A DNA stretch of 46,367 nt from Bradyrhizobium sp. (GCA_028290305.1 JAQGKC010000032.1:1-46367); one strand, 5' to 3'. Shown: positions 24,374 through 33,159, counted from the first letter of the stretch. Made by a program: numbers and translations. Notes: generated from the sequence alone by a model not told the origin.

Positions 24374-27332
24374 GGAGACGTTTCCCTTCCGGATCCACGA
24401 AGACCGGCGATACGACTTCGACTTCGACTTCCTCGAACCGTATGGGATCGTAGGCGAGCACGCGCTCGCCCAGCCGTCCCGGCCCGCGGGCCAGAAGGCC
24501 GAGGCCGATCCAGTGTCCAGCGGAGGGGCTGAACGCGGTCGAGGTCATGTAACCTTGGTCGTTCTGCGGCGACGTTGCCGCGCCCATCGCGAAGAGATGG
24601 GCGCCGTTCCGAAGCCTGCGGCGGCGATCAACCGGCTTGAATCCGACAAGGGTCGGGCGGCCGGGATCGATGAGGGCAGGGCGCTGCGCCATCGTCCTGC
24701 CGATGTAGTCCTTTTCGACCGACATCATGCGGCCCAATCCGAGGTCCCGGGCGACGGTCTGGCCGTTGAGTTCGGCGCCGGCGGCGTGTCCCTTTTCGAT
24801 GCGCATGACTGACAGCGCTTCGGTGCCGTAAGCACAGACGCCGAGCTCGGAGCCCAACTCCATCAGATTGGTGATCAGGGATTCGCCGAAGCCAGACGGT
24901 ACCGCGATCTCGAATGCGAGTTCTCCGGAAAATGAAATCCGGAACAGACGGGCCGGAACTTCTCCTATCCGAAAATCCGCGCAAGCAAGATAGGGGAAGG
25001 CCTTGTTTGAAAGGTCGGCGGTGTCGCCGAACAGCTTGTGCAGGAGTTCGCGCGAACGCGGGCCCGCCAGGGAATATTGCGCCCATTGCTCGGTGACGGA
25101 GACCATCTGCACGTCAAGATCGGGCCAAAGGACCTGATGGCAGAATTCCAGATGCTGCATCACTTTTCCGGCGTTGGCGGTGGTAGTGGACATCACGAAA
25201 TGATCGGCTGAAAGCCGCGCCGTGGTGCCGTCGTCCATCACGAAGCCGTCTTCGCGCAGCATGACGCCGTAGCGGATCTTTCCGACGCCGAGTGTCGAGA
25301 ACTTGTTGATGTAGACCCGATCCAGAAAGCGACCGACGTCCGGTCCCATCAACGCGATCTTGCCGAGTGTCGACACGTCGCAGATGCCTACCGAAGTGCG
25401 GACTGTATTGACTTCACGGGTGACGCTCTGCAGCCAGTCTGACTCGCCCGGCCGATTGAACCATTGCGCGCGAAACCACTGGCCGGCTTCGACGAAGGTT
25501 GCTCCTGAAGATGCCGCCCATGGGTGTGCCGATGTGAGGCGGGTGGGCTTGAAATGCTTGCCGATGTGCAGACCGGCGAACGCGCCGATCGCCACCGGGA
25601 CCTGGGGCGGCCGGGCGCGTGTCGTTCCCACGCTGGAAATCTTCTGGCCGGTCAATTCGGCCATGATCCCGAGGCCGGTCACATTCGATGTCCTGCCCTG
25701 ATCCGTCGCCATTCCGAGCGTCGTGTACCTTTTCAGATGCTCGACGGACCGGAATCCTTCGCGTTCGGCTATCGCGATGTCCACAACGGTGACATCGTTC
25801 TGGAAATCGACGAATGCCTTTGCACGGCCCTCCGAGACCTGCCAGAGCGGACTCACGTCGCTGCTCTCCACGCTGGTACGGATCGGCGTGGGCTGATCCG
25901 AAATCCGACCGGAACGAAGCGCGGTGTCGTGACCCGTCCGCCGTCCGTCGCGGATCGCTTCCGCCAGCGTCCAGTTGCCCGCGGCGGCGCCGGCGACCGC
26001 CATACCCTTCGGAAGATCACCCGGCAAGAAGGCCACTTTTTTTTCAGACCAGACCGGCTTCGATCCGAGATGGTTAGTGAGGCCGATATTCGGATTCCAT
26101 CCGCCGGAAATGGCAAGGGCATCGGCGCGCAGCTTTGTGCGCCGGCCATTTGCGTCGGCGACGACGATCGACTTCAGGGACGTCCCGCCATCAGCGCGGA
26201 TCACGCGGCTGCCGAGATGGACCGAAACATTTCGAACCAGCGACAGCACCTGAGCAGAAACCTCGGATCGCGCGTCGATAACGCTTTCGACCGAAACTCC
26301 GGCATGATGGAGGTCGGCGGCGGTGCGCCATCCGTCATCGCCGGTCGTGAAGATCGCGACGCGCTTGCCCGGCATCGCGGCGAACCGGTTGAGATAAGTA
26401 CGCATGGCGGAGGCAAGCATGACGCCTGGAACATCGTTGCCGGCGAATGCAAGCGGTCGCTCGATCGCACCAGCGGCGAGGATGCTTTCGCCGGTAACGA
26501 TGGTCCACATGCGTTGCCGCGGAGTGAAGGCGGGAGGAACCGGGAGATGATCCGCGACCCGCTCGATGGCGCCGAATTCGCCGTCGTACATGCCGAATAC
26601 CGCCGTGCGTCGCATGATGCGGACATTCGGCATGGCGCTGAGCTCAGCCTCGACCGTTGCAGCCCACATCGAGCTTGGCATGCCGTCGATCTCGTGGGTT
26701 TCGGCCAGCAGTCTGCCGCCGAGCATAAAGTCTTCTTCCGCCAGAATGACTTTCGAGCCCGCGCGCCCCGCCGTCTGCGCCGCAGAAAGCCCCGCCGGAC
26801 CGGCGCCGATTACCAGCAGATCACAGAACGCGTAGGCCTTCTCGTACCGGTCCGGGTCCGCGTCGCCGCTGAGGCGTCCGAGCCCCGCCGATTTGCGGAT
26901 GAGGGGTTCGTAGACTTTCTCCCAGAAAGCCGCAGGCCACATGAAGGTCTTGTAGTAGAAGCCGGCGCCGATGATTGGACTGGCCAATTGATTGATGGCA
27001 TGCACGTCAAAACCAAGCGTCGGCCAGCGGTTTTGGCTCTGCGCTTCCATCCCGTCATACAGTTCGGCCGTCGTTGCCCGGGTGTTGGGCTCTCGTCTGG
27101 CGCCGGAGCGGAGTTCGACGAGCGCGTTGGGCTCCTCCGAGCCAGCGCTCAGGATGCCACGGGGGCGATGATATTTGAACGAGCGTCCCACCAGCGTGAC
27201 GTCGTTGGCAACCAGGGCGGACGCCAGCGTGTCGCCGGCGAATCCCTGCATGGATCGCCCGTCGAACGAGAATTGCAGCGGCTTGGACCTTTTGATGTGT
27301 CCACCTTCTGGAAGACGTCTGGCGTTGTTCAT
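24366..27332 (-). CDS. mgdC: N-methylglutamate dehydrogenase / sarcosine oxidase alpha-type subunit
   Basis: 988 residues. The N-terminus has the SoxA segment QFSFDGRSMQGFAGDTLASA and GRSFKYHRPRG. A Rossmann dinucleotide site, LLVIGAGPAGLSAAQTAGRA, is near residue 175. The C-terminal third is a GcvT-like aminomethyltransferase domain that binds THF and receives the C1 unit as methylene-THF. In the N-methylglutamate pathway this oxidises N-methylglutamate to glutamate. The ATG at 27332 overlaps the delta-subunit stop as ATGA; the frame continues upstream but only as overlap. A real sarcosine oxidase is the alternative; the mgs/gmaS genes in the same window favour N-methylglutamate. Confidence 0.9.
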   Translation of the reverse strand: MNNARRLPEGGHIKRSKPLQFSFDGRSMQGFAGDTLASALVANDVTLVGRSFKYHRPRGILSAGSEEPNALVELRSGARREPNTRATTAELYDGMEAQSQNRWPTLGFDVHAINQLASPIIGAGFYYKTFMWPAAFWEKVYEPLIRKSAGLGRLSGDADPDRYEKAYAFCDLLVIGAGPAGLSAAQTAGRAGSKVILAEEDFMLGGRLLAETHEIDGMPSSMWAATVEAELSAMPNVRIMRRTAVFGMYDGEFGAIERVADHLPVPPAFTPRQRMWTIVTGESILAAGAIERPLAFAGNDVPGVMLASAMRTYLNRFAAMPGKRVAIFTTGDDGWRTAADLHHAGVSVESVIDARSEVSAQVLSLVRNVSVHLGSRVIRADGGTSLKSIVVADANGRRTKLRADALAISGGWNPNIGLTNHLGSKPVWSEKKVAFLPGDLPKGMAVAGAAAGNWTLAEAIRDGRRTGHDTALRSGRISDQPTPIRTSVESSDVSPLWQVSEGRAKAFVDFQNDVTVVDIAIAEREGFRSVEHLKRYTTLGMATDQGRTSNVTGLGIMAELTGQKISSVGTTRARPPQVPVAIGAFAGLHIGKHFKPTRLTSAHPWAASSGATFVEAGQWFRAQWFNRPGESDWLQSVTREVNTVRTSVGICDVSTLGKIALMGPDVGRFLDRVYINKFSTLGVGKIRYGVMLREDGFVMDDGTTARLSADHFVMSTTTANAGKVMQHLEFCHQVLWPDLDVQMVSVTEQWAQYSLAGPRSRELLHKLFGDTADLSNKAFPYLACADFRIGEVPARLFRISFSGELAFEIAVPSGFGESLITNLMELGSELGVCAYGTEALSVMRIEKGHAAGAELNGQTVARDLGLGRMMSVEKDYIGRTMAQRPALIDPGRPTLVGFKPVDRRRRLRNGAHLFAMGAATSPQNDQGYMTSTAFSPSAGHWIGLGLLARGPGRLGERVLAYDPIRFEEVEVEVVSPVFVDPEGKRLRA

Positions 27333-27598
27333 CGGGCCATCTCCGAAAACGCGAGCTGGACCGAGAGGATGTCGTGGTTGCGCGTGTCGCGTTCGACGAC
27401 GAGCCACGAACGGCAGCCGGCTCCGTGATACCAGTGCTCGCGATGTTGACCCGCCGGATTGTCGCGGAGGTAGACGTAGTCGAACATCGCACCGTCGATG
27501 TCGTGCTCACCATCGACAGGCCGCTTCAAGGTGGCATCGCCGAGGTAGCTGAACTCTCCCGAGTCACGCGATCCGCAATAGGGGCATTTGATCCGCAT
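27329..27598 (-). CDS. mgdB: N-methylglutamate dehydrogenase / sarcosine oxidase delta-type subunit
   Basis: 89 residues, SoxD family. It carries a zinc-ribbon-like CPYCGSRDSGEF start and a later His and Cys (HWYHGAGCRSW), the expected zinc ligands. REHWYHGAGC and the middle YVYLRDNPAGQHRE are diagnostic of delta subunits. The stop overlaps the alpha start (ATGA), and the beta stop is six bases upstream. It is a small structural subunit. Confidence 0.92.
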   Translation of the reverse strand: MRIKCPYCGSRDSGEFSYLGDATLKRPVDGEHDIDGAMFDYVYLRDNPAGQHREHWYHGAGCRSWLVVERDTRNHDILSVQLAFSEMAR

Positions 27599-27604
27599 GG
27601 CGCC

Positions 27605-28855
27605 TCAGTGAAGGTTGGGTTGGGCGCCCTGGCCCTTTTCGTCGAGGATACGGCCCGACCGAAATCGACCGAGACCGAATTCGGTTGCCGCCGGGTGCGG
27701 CGTGTCGGTTGCGAGGAGGTGGGCGAAGGTAAAGCCGGATCCGGGCGTGGCCTTGAACCCGCCGTAGCACCAGCCGGCGTTCAGATAGAGTCCATCGATT
27801 GGCATGCGGTCGATGATGGGCGATCCATCCATCGACATGTCCATGATGCCGCCCCAGCTTCGCAGGATGCGTGCGCGTCCGATGCCGGGCATCAGTGCCA
27901 TGCCGCCCTCGCAGACATCCTCCACGACCGGAAGGTTGCCGCGCTGCGCGTATGAATTGTATCCGTCGATGTCTCCGCCGAACACGAGGCCACCCTTGTC
28001 CGACTGGCTGATGTAGAAATGGCCGGCGCCGAACGTTACGACGCCGGGTATAATCGGCTTTAGTCCTTCGGAAACGAAGGCCTGAAGGGCGTGGCTCTCG
28101 ACTGGCAGTCGCAGGCCGGCCATCGCCGCCACGCGCGACGTGTTGCCCGCCACCGCGATCGCGATCTTCTTTGCCCGGATTGGCCCGCGGGACGTCTCCA
28201 CCCCGGTAACGCGGCCATCCGAGATGGAAATGCCGGTCACCTCGCAATTCTGAATGATGTCGACGCCACGGTCGCTTGCGGCACGCGCGTAACCCCACGC
28301 GACGGCGTCGTGACGCACGGTACCGCCCCGGCGCTGCAATAGTCCGCCCCGGATGGGAAAGCGTGCGTCATCGAAGTTCAGGAACGGATACAGCTTTCGG
28401 ACGCCGTCCAGGTCGAGCAACTCTGCATCCGCCCCGTGGATGCGCATTGCATTGCCGCGCCGTGCGTAGCCGTCGCGTTGCGCGTCGGAATGATAGAGGT
28501 TGAGGACGCCGCGCTGGCTGACCATCGCGTTGTAGTTGATGTCCTGCTCCAGTCGCTCCCACAGCTTCATCGACAGTTCGTAGAGCGGGATGTTGCCCGC
28601 CAACAGATAGTTGGAACGGATGATGGTGGTGTTGCGGCCGACATTGCCTCCGCCGATCCAGCCCTTCTCGAGGACAGCGACGTTGGTAATTCCATGCTGC
28701 TTTGCGAGGTATAAGGCAGTTGCGAGACCGTGCCCGCCGCCTCCGATGATGACGATGTCATACCCGGCCTTCGGCGCCGCATCGCGCCATTGAGGCCCCC
28801 AGTTGCGGTGGCCGGAGAAGGCATTGGCGACAAGCGATATCAGTGAATAGCGCAT
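27605..28855 (-). CDS. mgdA: N-methylglutamate dehydrogenase / sarcosine oxidase beta-type subunit
   Basis: 416 residues from ATG 28855, which gives the family N-terminus MRYSLISLVANAFSGHRNW; 80 further codons upstream are open but lie in the promoter region. DIVIIGGGGHGLATALYLAKQ is the FAD-binding Rossmann loop (about residues 33-53). NVGRNTTIIRSNYL and the FGGDIDGYNSYAQRGNLP region match SoxB, where the substrate amine is oxidised at covalent flavin. It is the first gene of a six-gene operon (beta, delta, alpha, gamma, purU, folD) with gaps of no more than 45 bp. A divergent GlxA-family regulator begins about 100 bp upstream. Confidence 0.91.
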   Translation of the reverse strand: MRYSLISLVANAFSGHRNWGPQWRDAAPKAGYDIVIIGGGGHGLATALYLAKQHGITNVAVLEKGWIGGGNVGRNTTIIRSNYLLAGNIPLYELSMKLWERLEQDINYNAMVSQRGVLNLYHSDAQRDGYARRGNAMRIHGADAELLDLDGVRKLYPFLNFDDARFPIRGGLLQRRGGTVRHDAVAWGYARAASDRGVDIIQNCEVTGISISDGRVTGVETSRGPIRAKKIAIAVAGNTSRVAAMAGLRLPVESHALQAFVSEGLKPIIPGVVTFGAGHFYISQSDKGGLVFGGDIDGYNSYAQRGNLPVVEDVCEGGMALMPGIGRARILRSWGGIMDMSMDGSPIIDRMPIDGLYLNAGWCYGGFKATPGSGFTFAHLLATDTPHPAATEFGLGRFRSGRILDEKGQGAQPNLH

Positions 28856-28951
28856 CGGAGATAATTCCGGTTGTCGGAATCCCAGTGTGGCCTGGTTTGA
28901 AAAAGCGCTATATGCTGAATACGACTCCGAATAGTTCGTTCGCGACATTAT

Positions 28952-29938
28952 TTGATCGGATTTGCCGTGGCTGCAGCCAGACGCTTTGGTTTTCTCCTCA
29001 TCGATGGATTCGCGCTGATGTCGTTCGCATCGGCCGTCGAGCCGCTGCGGGCCGCAAATGTCCTGTCCGGAAAGCGCCTGTACGAATGGTCTCACATCTC
29101 GTCTGGGGGCAACGAAATCGTGGCCTCCAACGGATTGGCGGTCGCTGCCGATTACACCATCGCGGATAAAATACGCTTCGACACGGTGCTGGTGTGCGCG
29201 GGCGGCGACCCGAGTTCGTTTGACGATCCGAAGACGCTGGCGTGGCTACGGCGCCTCGGGCGTTCCGGCTGCGAGATCGGGGGAGTGTCAGGCGGTCCTT
29301 TCATCCTGGCTCGGGCTGGCCTTCTGCACGGCGTGCAATGTACCATCCACTGGGAGCATATTCCCGCATTTGCAGCGTCTTTTCCTAACCTCGATCTGAC
29401 GCAGACGCTGTTCGAAATCGACGGCGGCCGCCTCACCTGCGGAGGCGGCGTCGCGGCACTCGACATGATGCACGCGATCATCAGACGCGATCACGGCCAG
29501 TCGCTGGCGGGAAGGGTGAGCGACTGGTATCTGCAGACGGCGGTCAGGATGGGCGACAGCACGCAACGTATCTCCATTCGCGAGCGGATCGGAACCAACA
29601 ACAGAAGCCTCATTGCCGCGATCGCGGCCATGGAGCGGCAGATAGGCACCCCGGCTTCGCGTCAGGATCTTGCGAAGGCCGCCGGAGTATCGGTTCGACA
29701 TCTCGAGAGGCTGTTCGCGGAACACCTCGATGTCGCGATTCACCAGCACTATGTCTCGATTCGGCTCGCTCATGCCCGTATGCTACTGAGGCAGACGAGC
29801 TTGCCATTATCGCAGGTAGGCGCTGAATGCGGCTTCCCCGACGCCAGCCATTTTGCGCGGGTCTACCGCAAAAGGTTCGGCTCGGCCCCATCCGCGGATC
29901 GTGCGACGGTAAAGCGACGCATTCGCTCGCCGTCATGA
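28952..29938 (+). CDS. GlxA-family transcriptional regulator (DJ-1/PfpI + AraC HTH)
   Basis: About 328 residues. Residues 10-180 form a DJ-1/PfpI-like sensing domain (FGFLLIDGFALMSFASAVEPLRAA, GGVSGGPFILARAGLL, GGGVAALDMM). Residues about 225-320 are a double helix-turn-helix AraC domain ending VGAECGFPDASHFARVYRKRFG. GbdR/CdhR-type members activate glycine-betaine, carnitine or sarcosine catabolism. Here it reads divergently from the N-methylglutamate dehydrogenase operon and probably activates it. The start is uncertain: TTG 28952 or GTG 28967, as no ATG is available nearby. The intervening ~100 bp must hold both promoters. Confidence 0.88.
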   Translation: MIGFAVAAARRFGFLLIDGFALMSFASAVEPLRAANVLSGKRLYEWSHISSGGNEIVASNGLAVAADYTIADKIRFDTVLVCAGGDPSSFDDPKTLAWLRRLGRSGCEIGGVSGGPFILARAGLLHGVQCTIHWEHIPAFAASFPNLDLTQTLFEIDGGRLTCGGGVAALDMMHAIIRRDHGQSLAGRVSDWYLQTAVRMGDSTQRISIRERIGTNNRSLIAAIAAMERQIGTPASRQDLAKAAGVSVRHLERLFAEHLDVAIHQHYVSIRLAHARMLLRQTSLPLSQVGAECGFPDASHFARVYRKRFGSAPSADRATVKRRIRSPS

Positions 29939-30032
29939 GAGTGCAACCGCCGAAACGGCCGTAGCGGGCCGCGCCCATTATGCCTCAAATGGCCACCATC
30001 AGCGAGTGTCGGTATCGGTGGTTGCGTGTCCC

Positions 30033-30154
30033 GTGCGCCGTGCAAGGCGGCGCTTTCCAGTGGGTGCAAGTCCCACCCGGCACCCGCTCCAGCCGGAAGC
30101 AACCGGAGCAGGCATGGAGGTGACGAAATGTCTGAAGCCTCTGGATATTGAAAC
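30033..30154 (+). mobile_element. Probable group II intron 5'-end remnant
   Basis: The stretch starts GTGCG and contains a stem GTGGG-TGCAAGT-CCCAC, then the GCAACCGG, GAGCAGGCATGGAGGTGACG and AAATGTCTGAAG segments that I associate with domain I of bacterial group II introns. No maturase gene follows: the sequence stops abruptly at about 30155, where reversed 2OG-oxygenase coding sequence begins. It would be a dead fragment left after a deletion. The assignment rests on remembered motifs and needs a covariance-model search. Confidence 0.45.
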
Positions 30155-30499
30155 CTCGATTCCCATGCGACCGTTCCATTCGTTTGCGATGCCGGCAAGA
30201 CGCGGATAGAGCGCCGTGCGGAGACCACCCAGGATATCCGGAAGCGGGTACTTGAAATATTTGTACTCCCCCTTTCCGAATCCGTGGCGCGCCATATGGA
30301 TGTGGCTGCGGAACTGACCTTCCTCGGGGTAGAGCGCCGAGATCTGCCGACACTCGTGCGGCGACAGGAGTTGTCGAATGACAGTGCAGCCGAAGCCACT
30401 CAATTCGTCGGAGAGATTCTTCCAGTCGTATGCGGAGACGCGCGCCTCCGCGGACTTCACCGCGGAGGTCGGGGTTGCGATTGCCAAGCTGGTCTTCAT
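30155..30499 (-). pseudogene. 2OG-Fe(II) oxygenase, truncated at the 3' side
   Basis: From ATG 30499 about 115 codons are coherent (GFGCTVIRQLLSPHECRQIS, ALYPEEGQFRSHIHMARHGF, GKGEYKYFKYPLPDILGG, ALYPRLAGIANEWNGRMG). They match the N-terminal half of the oxygenase commonly found in ada/ogt operons. The catalytic HxD...H core should follow but is missing: after GIEV the frame enters the intron-like sequence and runs to 29999. The start overlaps the ogt stop as ATGA, so it was once the second gene of an ogt operon. It cannot be a functional oxygenase. Confidence 0.75.
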
Positions 30500-31068
30500 G
30501 CCGTTGCTTCCTTGTCGATCAGGGACCGCTTTAGTTCGACGCTCCAGCGATAGCCGGAGATCGTGCCGTTGCTGCGGATGACGCGATGGCACGGTATGCC
30601 GAGAGCGATCGCGTTGGCCGCGCAGGCGCTGGCGACGGCGCGCGCGCCGTTAGGATCACCGATGCGACGAGCGAGCGCTGCGTAGGTGATCGTCGCCCCG
30701 TATGGAATCGTCAGCAGCGCGTCCCATACGCGGCGCTGAAAAGGTGTTCCGTGTCGCATATCGAGCGGCAGCTCGAACCCGTCCGTCGGGCGATCGAGAT
30801 ACTGAGCGACCTTCTCAAGCTCGTCGTTCAGTTTCGAGGCGGTCCACGTCAGGACCCGGTCGGGAAAGCGCGCTTCAAGATCGCTCCGGAGCGCATCCTC
30901 ATCCGCCCCGATCAGGACCGCGCATACGCCGACGACGGTGCGCGCGATAACGATTTTACCCGCGTTGCTGTCTCCGATAGAGAAGACGATATCGTGCGAA
31001 GCGACGGCATCAACCTTCTTCACCGGCGTGATCGGTCGCGAAAGAGCTTCCGTTTTGATCATGTACAT
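30496..31068 (-). CDS. ogt: Methylated-DNA-[protein]-cysteine S-methyltransferase (Ogt/MGMT)
   Basis: 190 residues. It has the N-terminal ribonuclease-like domain followed by the DNA-binding domain with RRVWDALLTIPYGATITYAA, ASACAANAIALGIPCHRV (acceptor Cys in PCHRV) and SGYRWSVELKR. It removes methyl groups from O6-methylguanine and O4-methylthymine by suicide transfer. ATG 31068 or 31062 is favoured; a 75-codon upstream extension is open but carries one of the shared boxes. It is more similar to the C-terminal half of Ada than to short Ogt proteins. The PLD-type spacing of the PCHR helix is intact. Confidence 0.88.
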   Translation of the reverse strand: MYMIKTEALSRPITPVKKVDAVASHDIVFSIGDSNAGKIVIARTVVGVCAVLIGADEDALRSDLEARFPDRVLTWTASKLNDELEKVAQYLDRPTDGFELPLDMRHGTPFQRRVWDALLTIPYGATITYAALARRIGDPNGARAVASACAANAIALGIPCHRVIRSNGTISGYRWSVELKRSLIDKEATA

Positions 31069-31125
31069 TTTCTTCACTCCATAATTCGTTGCTGTTTCGA
31101 ACGTAGGGGCGATGTACGTGCCCTT

Positions 31126-31147
31126 CACTCCGGTCCTTGCTTTCAAA
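31126..31147 (-). promoter_or_regulatory. Shared box, copy 1 (upstream of ogt)
   Basis: Read on the minus strand: TTTGAAAGCAAGGACCGGAG, followed by TG. It lies 58 bp before the ogt ATG. It is nearly identical to the copy before ada at 35708, differing only outside the core. Confidence 0.65.
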
Positions 31148-31216
31148 AGCATTCTGGCGCGGATAGTAGTTTCGTGCGCCGAGGCTGACGCAGCAGCCAT
31201 TTTGCGCGCGATCATG

Positions 31217-31468
31217 TCACATGACGCGCGTGATCGTCGTCTCCGCGAGGAGAAACACCTCGCCCGACACGAAGCGCAATTCGACTTCATCGTCTTCGAG
31301 CATGCGCCATTCGGCGAATCCGTCGCTAACGAGTTGGCCGAAGTACGTCATGACCAACGCCTTTGCGGGGTCGTGACGGAATCGCTCTGGAATTCCGTCC
31401 AAAATCGCCGCGGTCCCACACGATTTCACGCGTCGCGTCTTGGCGTTTAGCCCGCCGGTCGCAAACAT
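31217..31468 (-). CDS. Small protein of unknown function
   Basis: 83 residues, ATG at 31468. Not a family I recognise. It starts MFATGGLNAKTRRVKSCGTA and continues with a helical segment RFRHDPAKALVMTYFGQLVSD and an acidic tail with LEDDEVELRFVSGEVFLLAE. No signal peptide or membrane helix. Regular codon use and a copy of the shared box 108 bp upstream argue that it is expressed. It lies between alkB and ogt and reads in the same direction, so it may belong to the alkylation response. Confidence 0.6.
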   Translation of the reverse strand: MFATGGLNAKTRRVKSCGTAAILDGIPERFRHDPAKALVMTYFGQLVSDGFAEWRMLEDDEVELRFVSGEVFLLAETTITRVM

Positions 31469-31575
31469 CGACTAGAAACCTTCATTGTGTCGGCCTGGAT
31501 TGTTCTGCGGCCCCAAAGGCGCGCAGCGCGGAAATGCACAATCAGGTGAGAAAAGCACGGCGCTGATTTTGCGGC

Positions 31576-31599
31576 ACTCCGGATATTGTCTTCAAATCC
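31576..31599 (-). promoter_or_regulatory. Shared box, copy 2 (upstream of the 83-residue gene)
   Basis: Minus strand reads ATTTGAAGACAATATCCGGAG, then TG. CTCCGGAT and ATCCGGAG around it form a perfect 8-bp inverted repeat. It lies just beyond the alkB stop codon. Confidence 0.5.
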
Positions 31600-31613
31600 G
31601 GAGCGCACATCGT

Positions 31614-32264
31614 TCACAGCGCCTCGCGAAAGGTGAGGTTCAGCCGCATCCGCCCAACGATTTCGTGGTCGCCTTCCTTCAATTCAGGAACGCCGTGGCA
31701 GCAGAGCCGGGACGGGCCGCCCCACACAGCGACATCGCCATGACGCAGAGCGAACTTCCGGACAGGGTCATTGCGCTTTTGGCCCCCGAACTGGAAGGTC
31801 GCGGGACGACCTAATGAAACCGACACGATCGGATTCGCGAAATTGCGCTCGTTCTTGTCCTGATGCAGAGAGAGCCGCGCGCCCGGTTCGTAGCGGTTGA
31901 TCAGGCAGGCGTCAGGTACGAAGTCCGAATATCCCGCCTCCTTCGCTGAGGCGACCGCGAGATCGAGGAAGCTGGCCGGCATCGGAGGCCACGGCTGTCC
32001 GCTCTCTGGATCCAAGGCATCGTACCGATAGCCGCTCCGGTCGGTCACCCAGCCCGCAGCGCCGCAGTTGGTCATGGCGACGGACATGACGAAGCCGCCG
32101 GGCGTGACCATGTGCCGGAATGGCGACATGGCCGTGATCGCCTGGATAGCAGTCAGGATATCCGCTTCGAACGGGAGGGCTGCACCGCGCAGCAGCAGCG
32201 CGCCCTCAGCCATGACCTCTCGGGGAAGGGTCAACGGAACGATCGGGTCGAAAAGGTCGCTCAT
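31614..32264 (-). CDS. alkB: Alpha-ketoglutarate-dependent dioxygenase AlkB
   Basis: 216 residues. AlkB uses Fe(II), oxygen and 2-oxoglutarate to remove methyl groups from 1-methyladenine and 3-methylcytosine in DNA. Metal ligands are in LHQDKNE (His, Asp) and CHGVPEL (His); RMRLNLTFR supplies the 2OG-binding arginines near the C-terminus. CLINRYEPGARLSLHQD is a strong family signature. The ATG at 32264 gives the normal AlkB length. It follows the DUF72 gene by about 20 bp and is the last member of the ada-led run. Confidence 0.94.
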   Translation of the reverse strand: MSDLFDPIVPLTLPREVMAEGALLLRGAALPFEADILTAIQAITAMSPFRHMVTPGGFVMSVAMTNCGAAGWVTDRSGYRYDALDPESGQPWPPMPASFLDLAVASAKEAGYSDFVPDACLINRYEPGARLSLHQDKNERNFANPIVSVSLGRPATFQFGGQKRNDPVRKFALRHGDVAVWGGPSRLCCHGVPELKEGDHEIVGRMRLNLTFREAL

Positions 32265-32287
32265 CTGTTACTCGTCCTGCATTACCG

Positions 32288-33094
32288 TCAAACGACGCGT
32301 TTCGACAACGACATTGCCGCGTCCGGATTGGCCACCTTGTGGCCGCTGATCACGTAGAGGTAGACGTCGCGCGGCGCGCCTTCGTGTCCCCCCGGCTCGA
32401 CGCGCGCCAGACCATCGGGCGATCCGCCCGAAGCCCAGGTCCGGGCCCTCGCCGCCCACAGGTCCAAGGCCGCCTCTGGGTAGCCCAGCGGCTCACCCTC
32501 CTGCGTGCCCATGATGCGGGCGTAGACGAACGGCGCGGTAACGTCGGCGATCAAAGGGTACTGGGAGTCGGCAACCAATATGACGGCGACGCCGTATTTG
32601 CAGATGAGTGCTACGAACTCCGGCGACAGGAAGCTTTCGTGGCGAACTTCGACCGCGTGGCGAAGCGAGAAGCCGCCAGCTTCCTTCGGTAGCAATTTGA
32701 GAAACGCCTCGAAATCTTCGGGATCGAACTTCTTCGTCGGCATGAACTGCCAATTGATGGCGCCTAGCTTGTGCTTCAATTCCAGTACGCCGCCCGAGAA
32801 GAAGCGCTCGATCGTCTCGCCGGCGTCGGCCAGAACTTTGCGGTTGGTCGCGTACCGGGGCGCCTTCAGGGAAAAGACGAAATCGCCAGGCGTTTCCTCG
32901 AACCATTTGACGAAACTCTCCGGCTTCTGCGCGCCGTAGTACGTTCCATTGATCTCGATCGACGAGAGCCGGCGGCTCGCATATTCGAGCTCCCGCTTTT
33001 GGGGATGCTTCTCGGGATAGAACACGCCGCGCCAAGGCTCATAGGTCCACCCGCCGACGCCCGCCCGAATGATGTCGCTGCTTGTATTCGCCAT
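32288..33094 (-). CDS. DUF72 family protein (YecE-like)
   Basis: 268 residues from ATG 33094, a TIM-barrel of the DUF72 family. Hallmarks are the start GVGGWTYEPWRGVFYP, RRLSSIEINGTYYGAQKPESF, VFSLKAPRYATNRK and an exposed AVEVRHESFLSPEF. The molecular function of this family is not established; members are often near DNA-repair or iron-sulfur genes. Sitting between alkA and alkB in the same direction suggests co-expression with alkylation repair. The frame is open upstream of 33094 without homology. Confidence 0.88.
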   Translation of the reverse strand: MANTSSDIIRAGVGGWTYEPWRGVFYPEKHPQKRELEYASRRLSSIEINGTYYGAQKPESFVKWFEETPGDFVFSLKAPRYATNRKVLADAGETIERFFSGGVLELKHKLGAINWQFMPTKKFDPEDFEAFLKLLPKEAGGFSLRHAVEVRHESFLSPEFVALICKYGVAVILVADSQYPLIADVTAPFVYARIMGTQEGEPLGYPEAALDLWAARARTWASGGSPDGLARVEPGGHEGAPRDVYLYVISGHKVANPDAAMSLSKRVV

Positions 33095-33159
33095 GTGCCT
33101 CTGAGATCCTGATCTTAAATTGCCGTCGGAAAGAGATCGCCCGTCTTCCGATGTCGGGG

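Noticed and set aside
25524..27428. 634-codon open frame on the plus strand opposite the alpha subunit
   Set aside because: It is the antisense shadow of mgdC; composition is Arg/Gly/His-rich and matches no family, while the opposite strand has unmistakable FAD and GcvT domains.
30060..30090. tRNA T-arm-like GGGTGCAAGTCCCA hairpin
   Set aside because: The loop lacks the TTCGANT sequence, and no acceptor, D or anticodon arm can be built around it; a group II intron fragment explains it better.
33100..33121. A ninth copy of the shared box before the DUF72 gene
   Set aside because: Only the CTTAAAT-like part matches and it would lie within 10-30 bp of the start, unlike the others; too weak to count.
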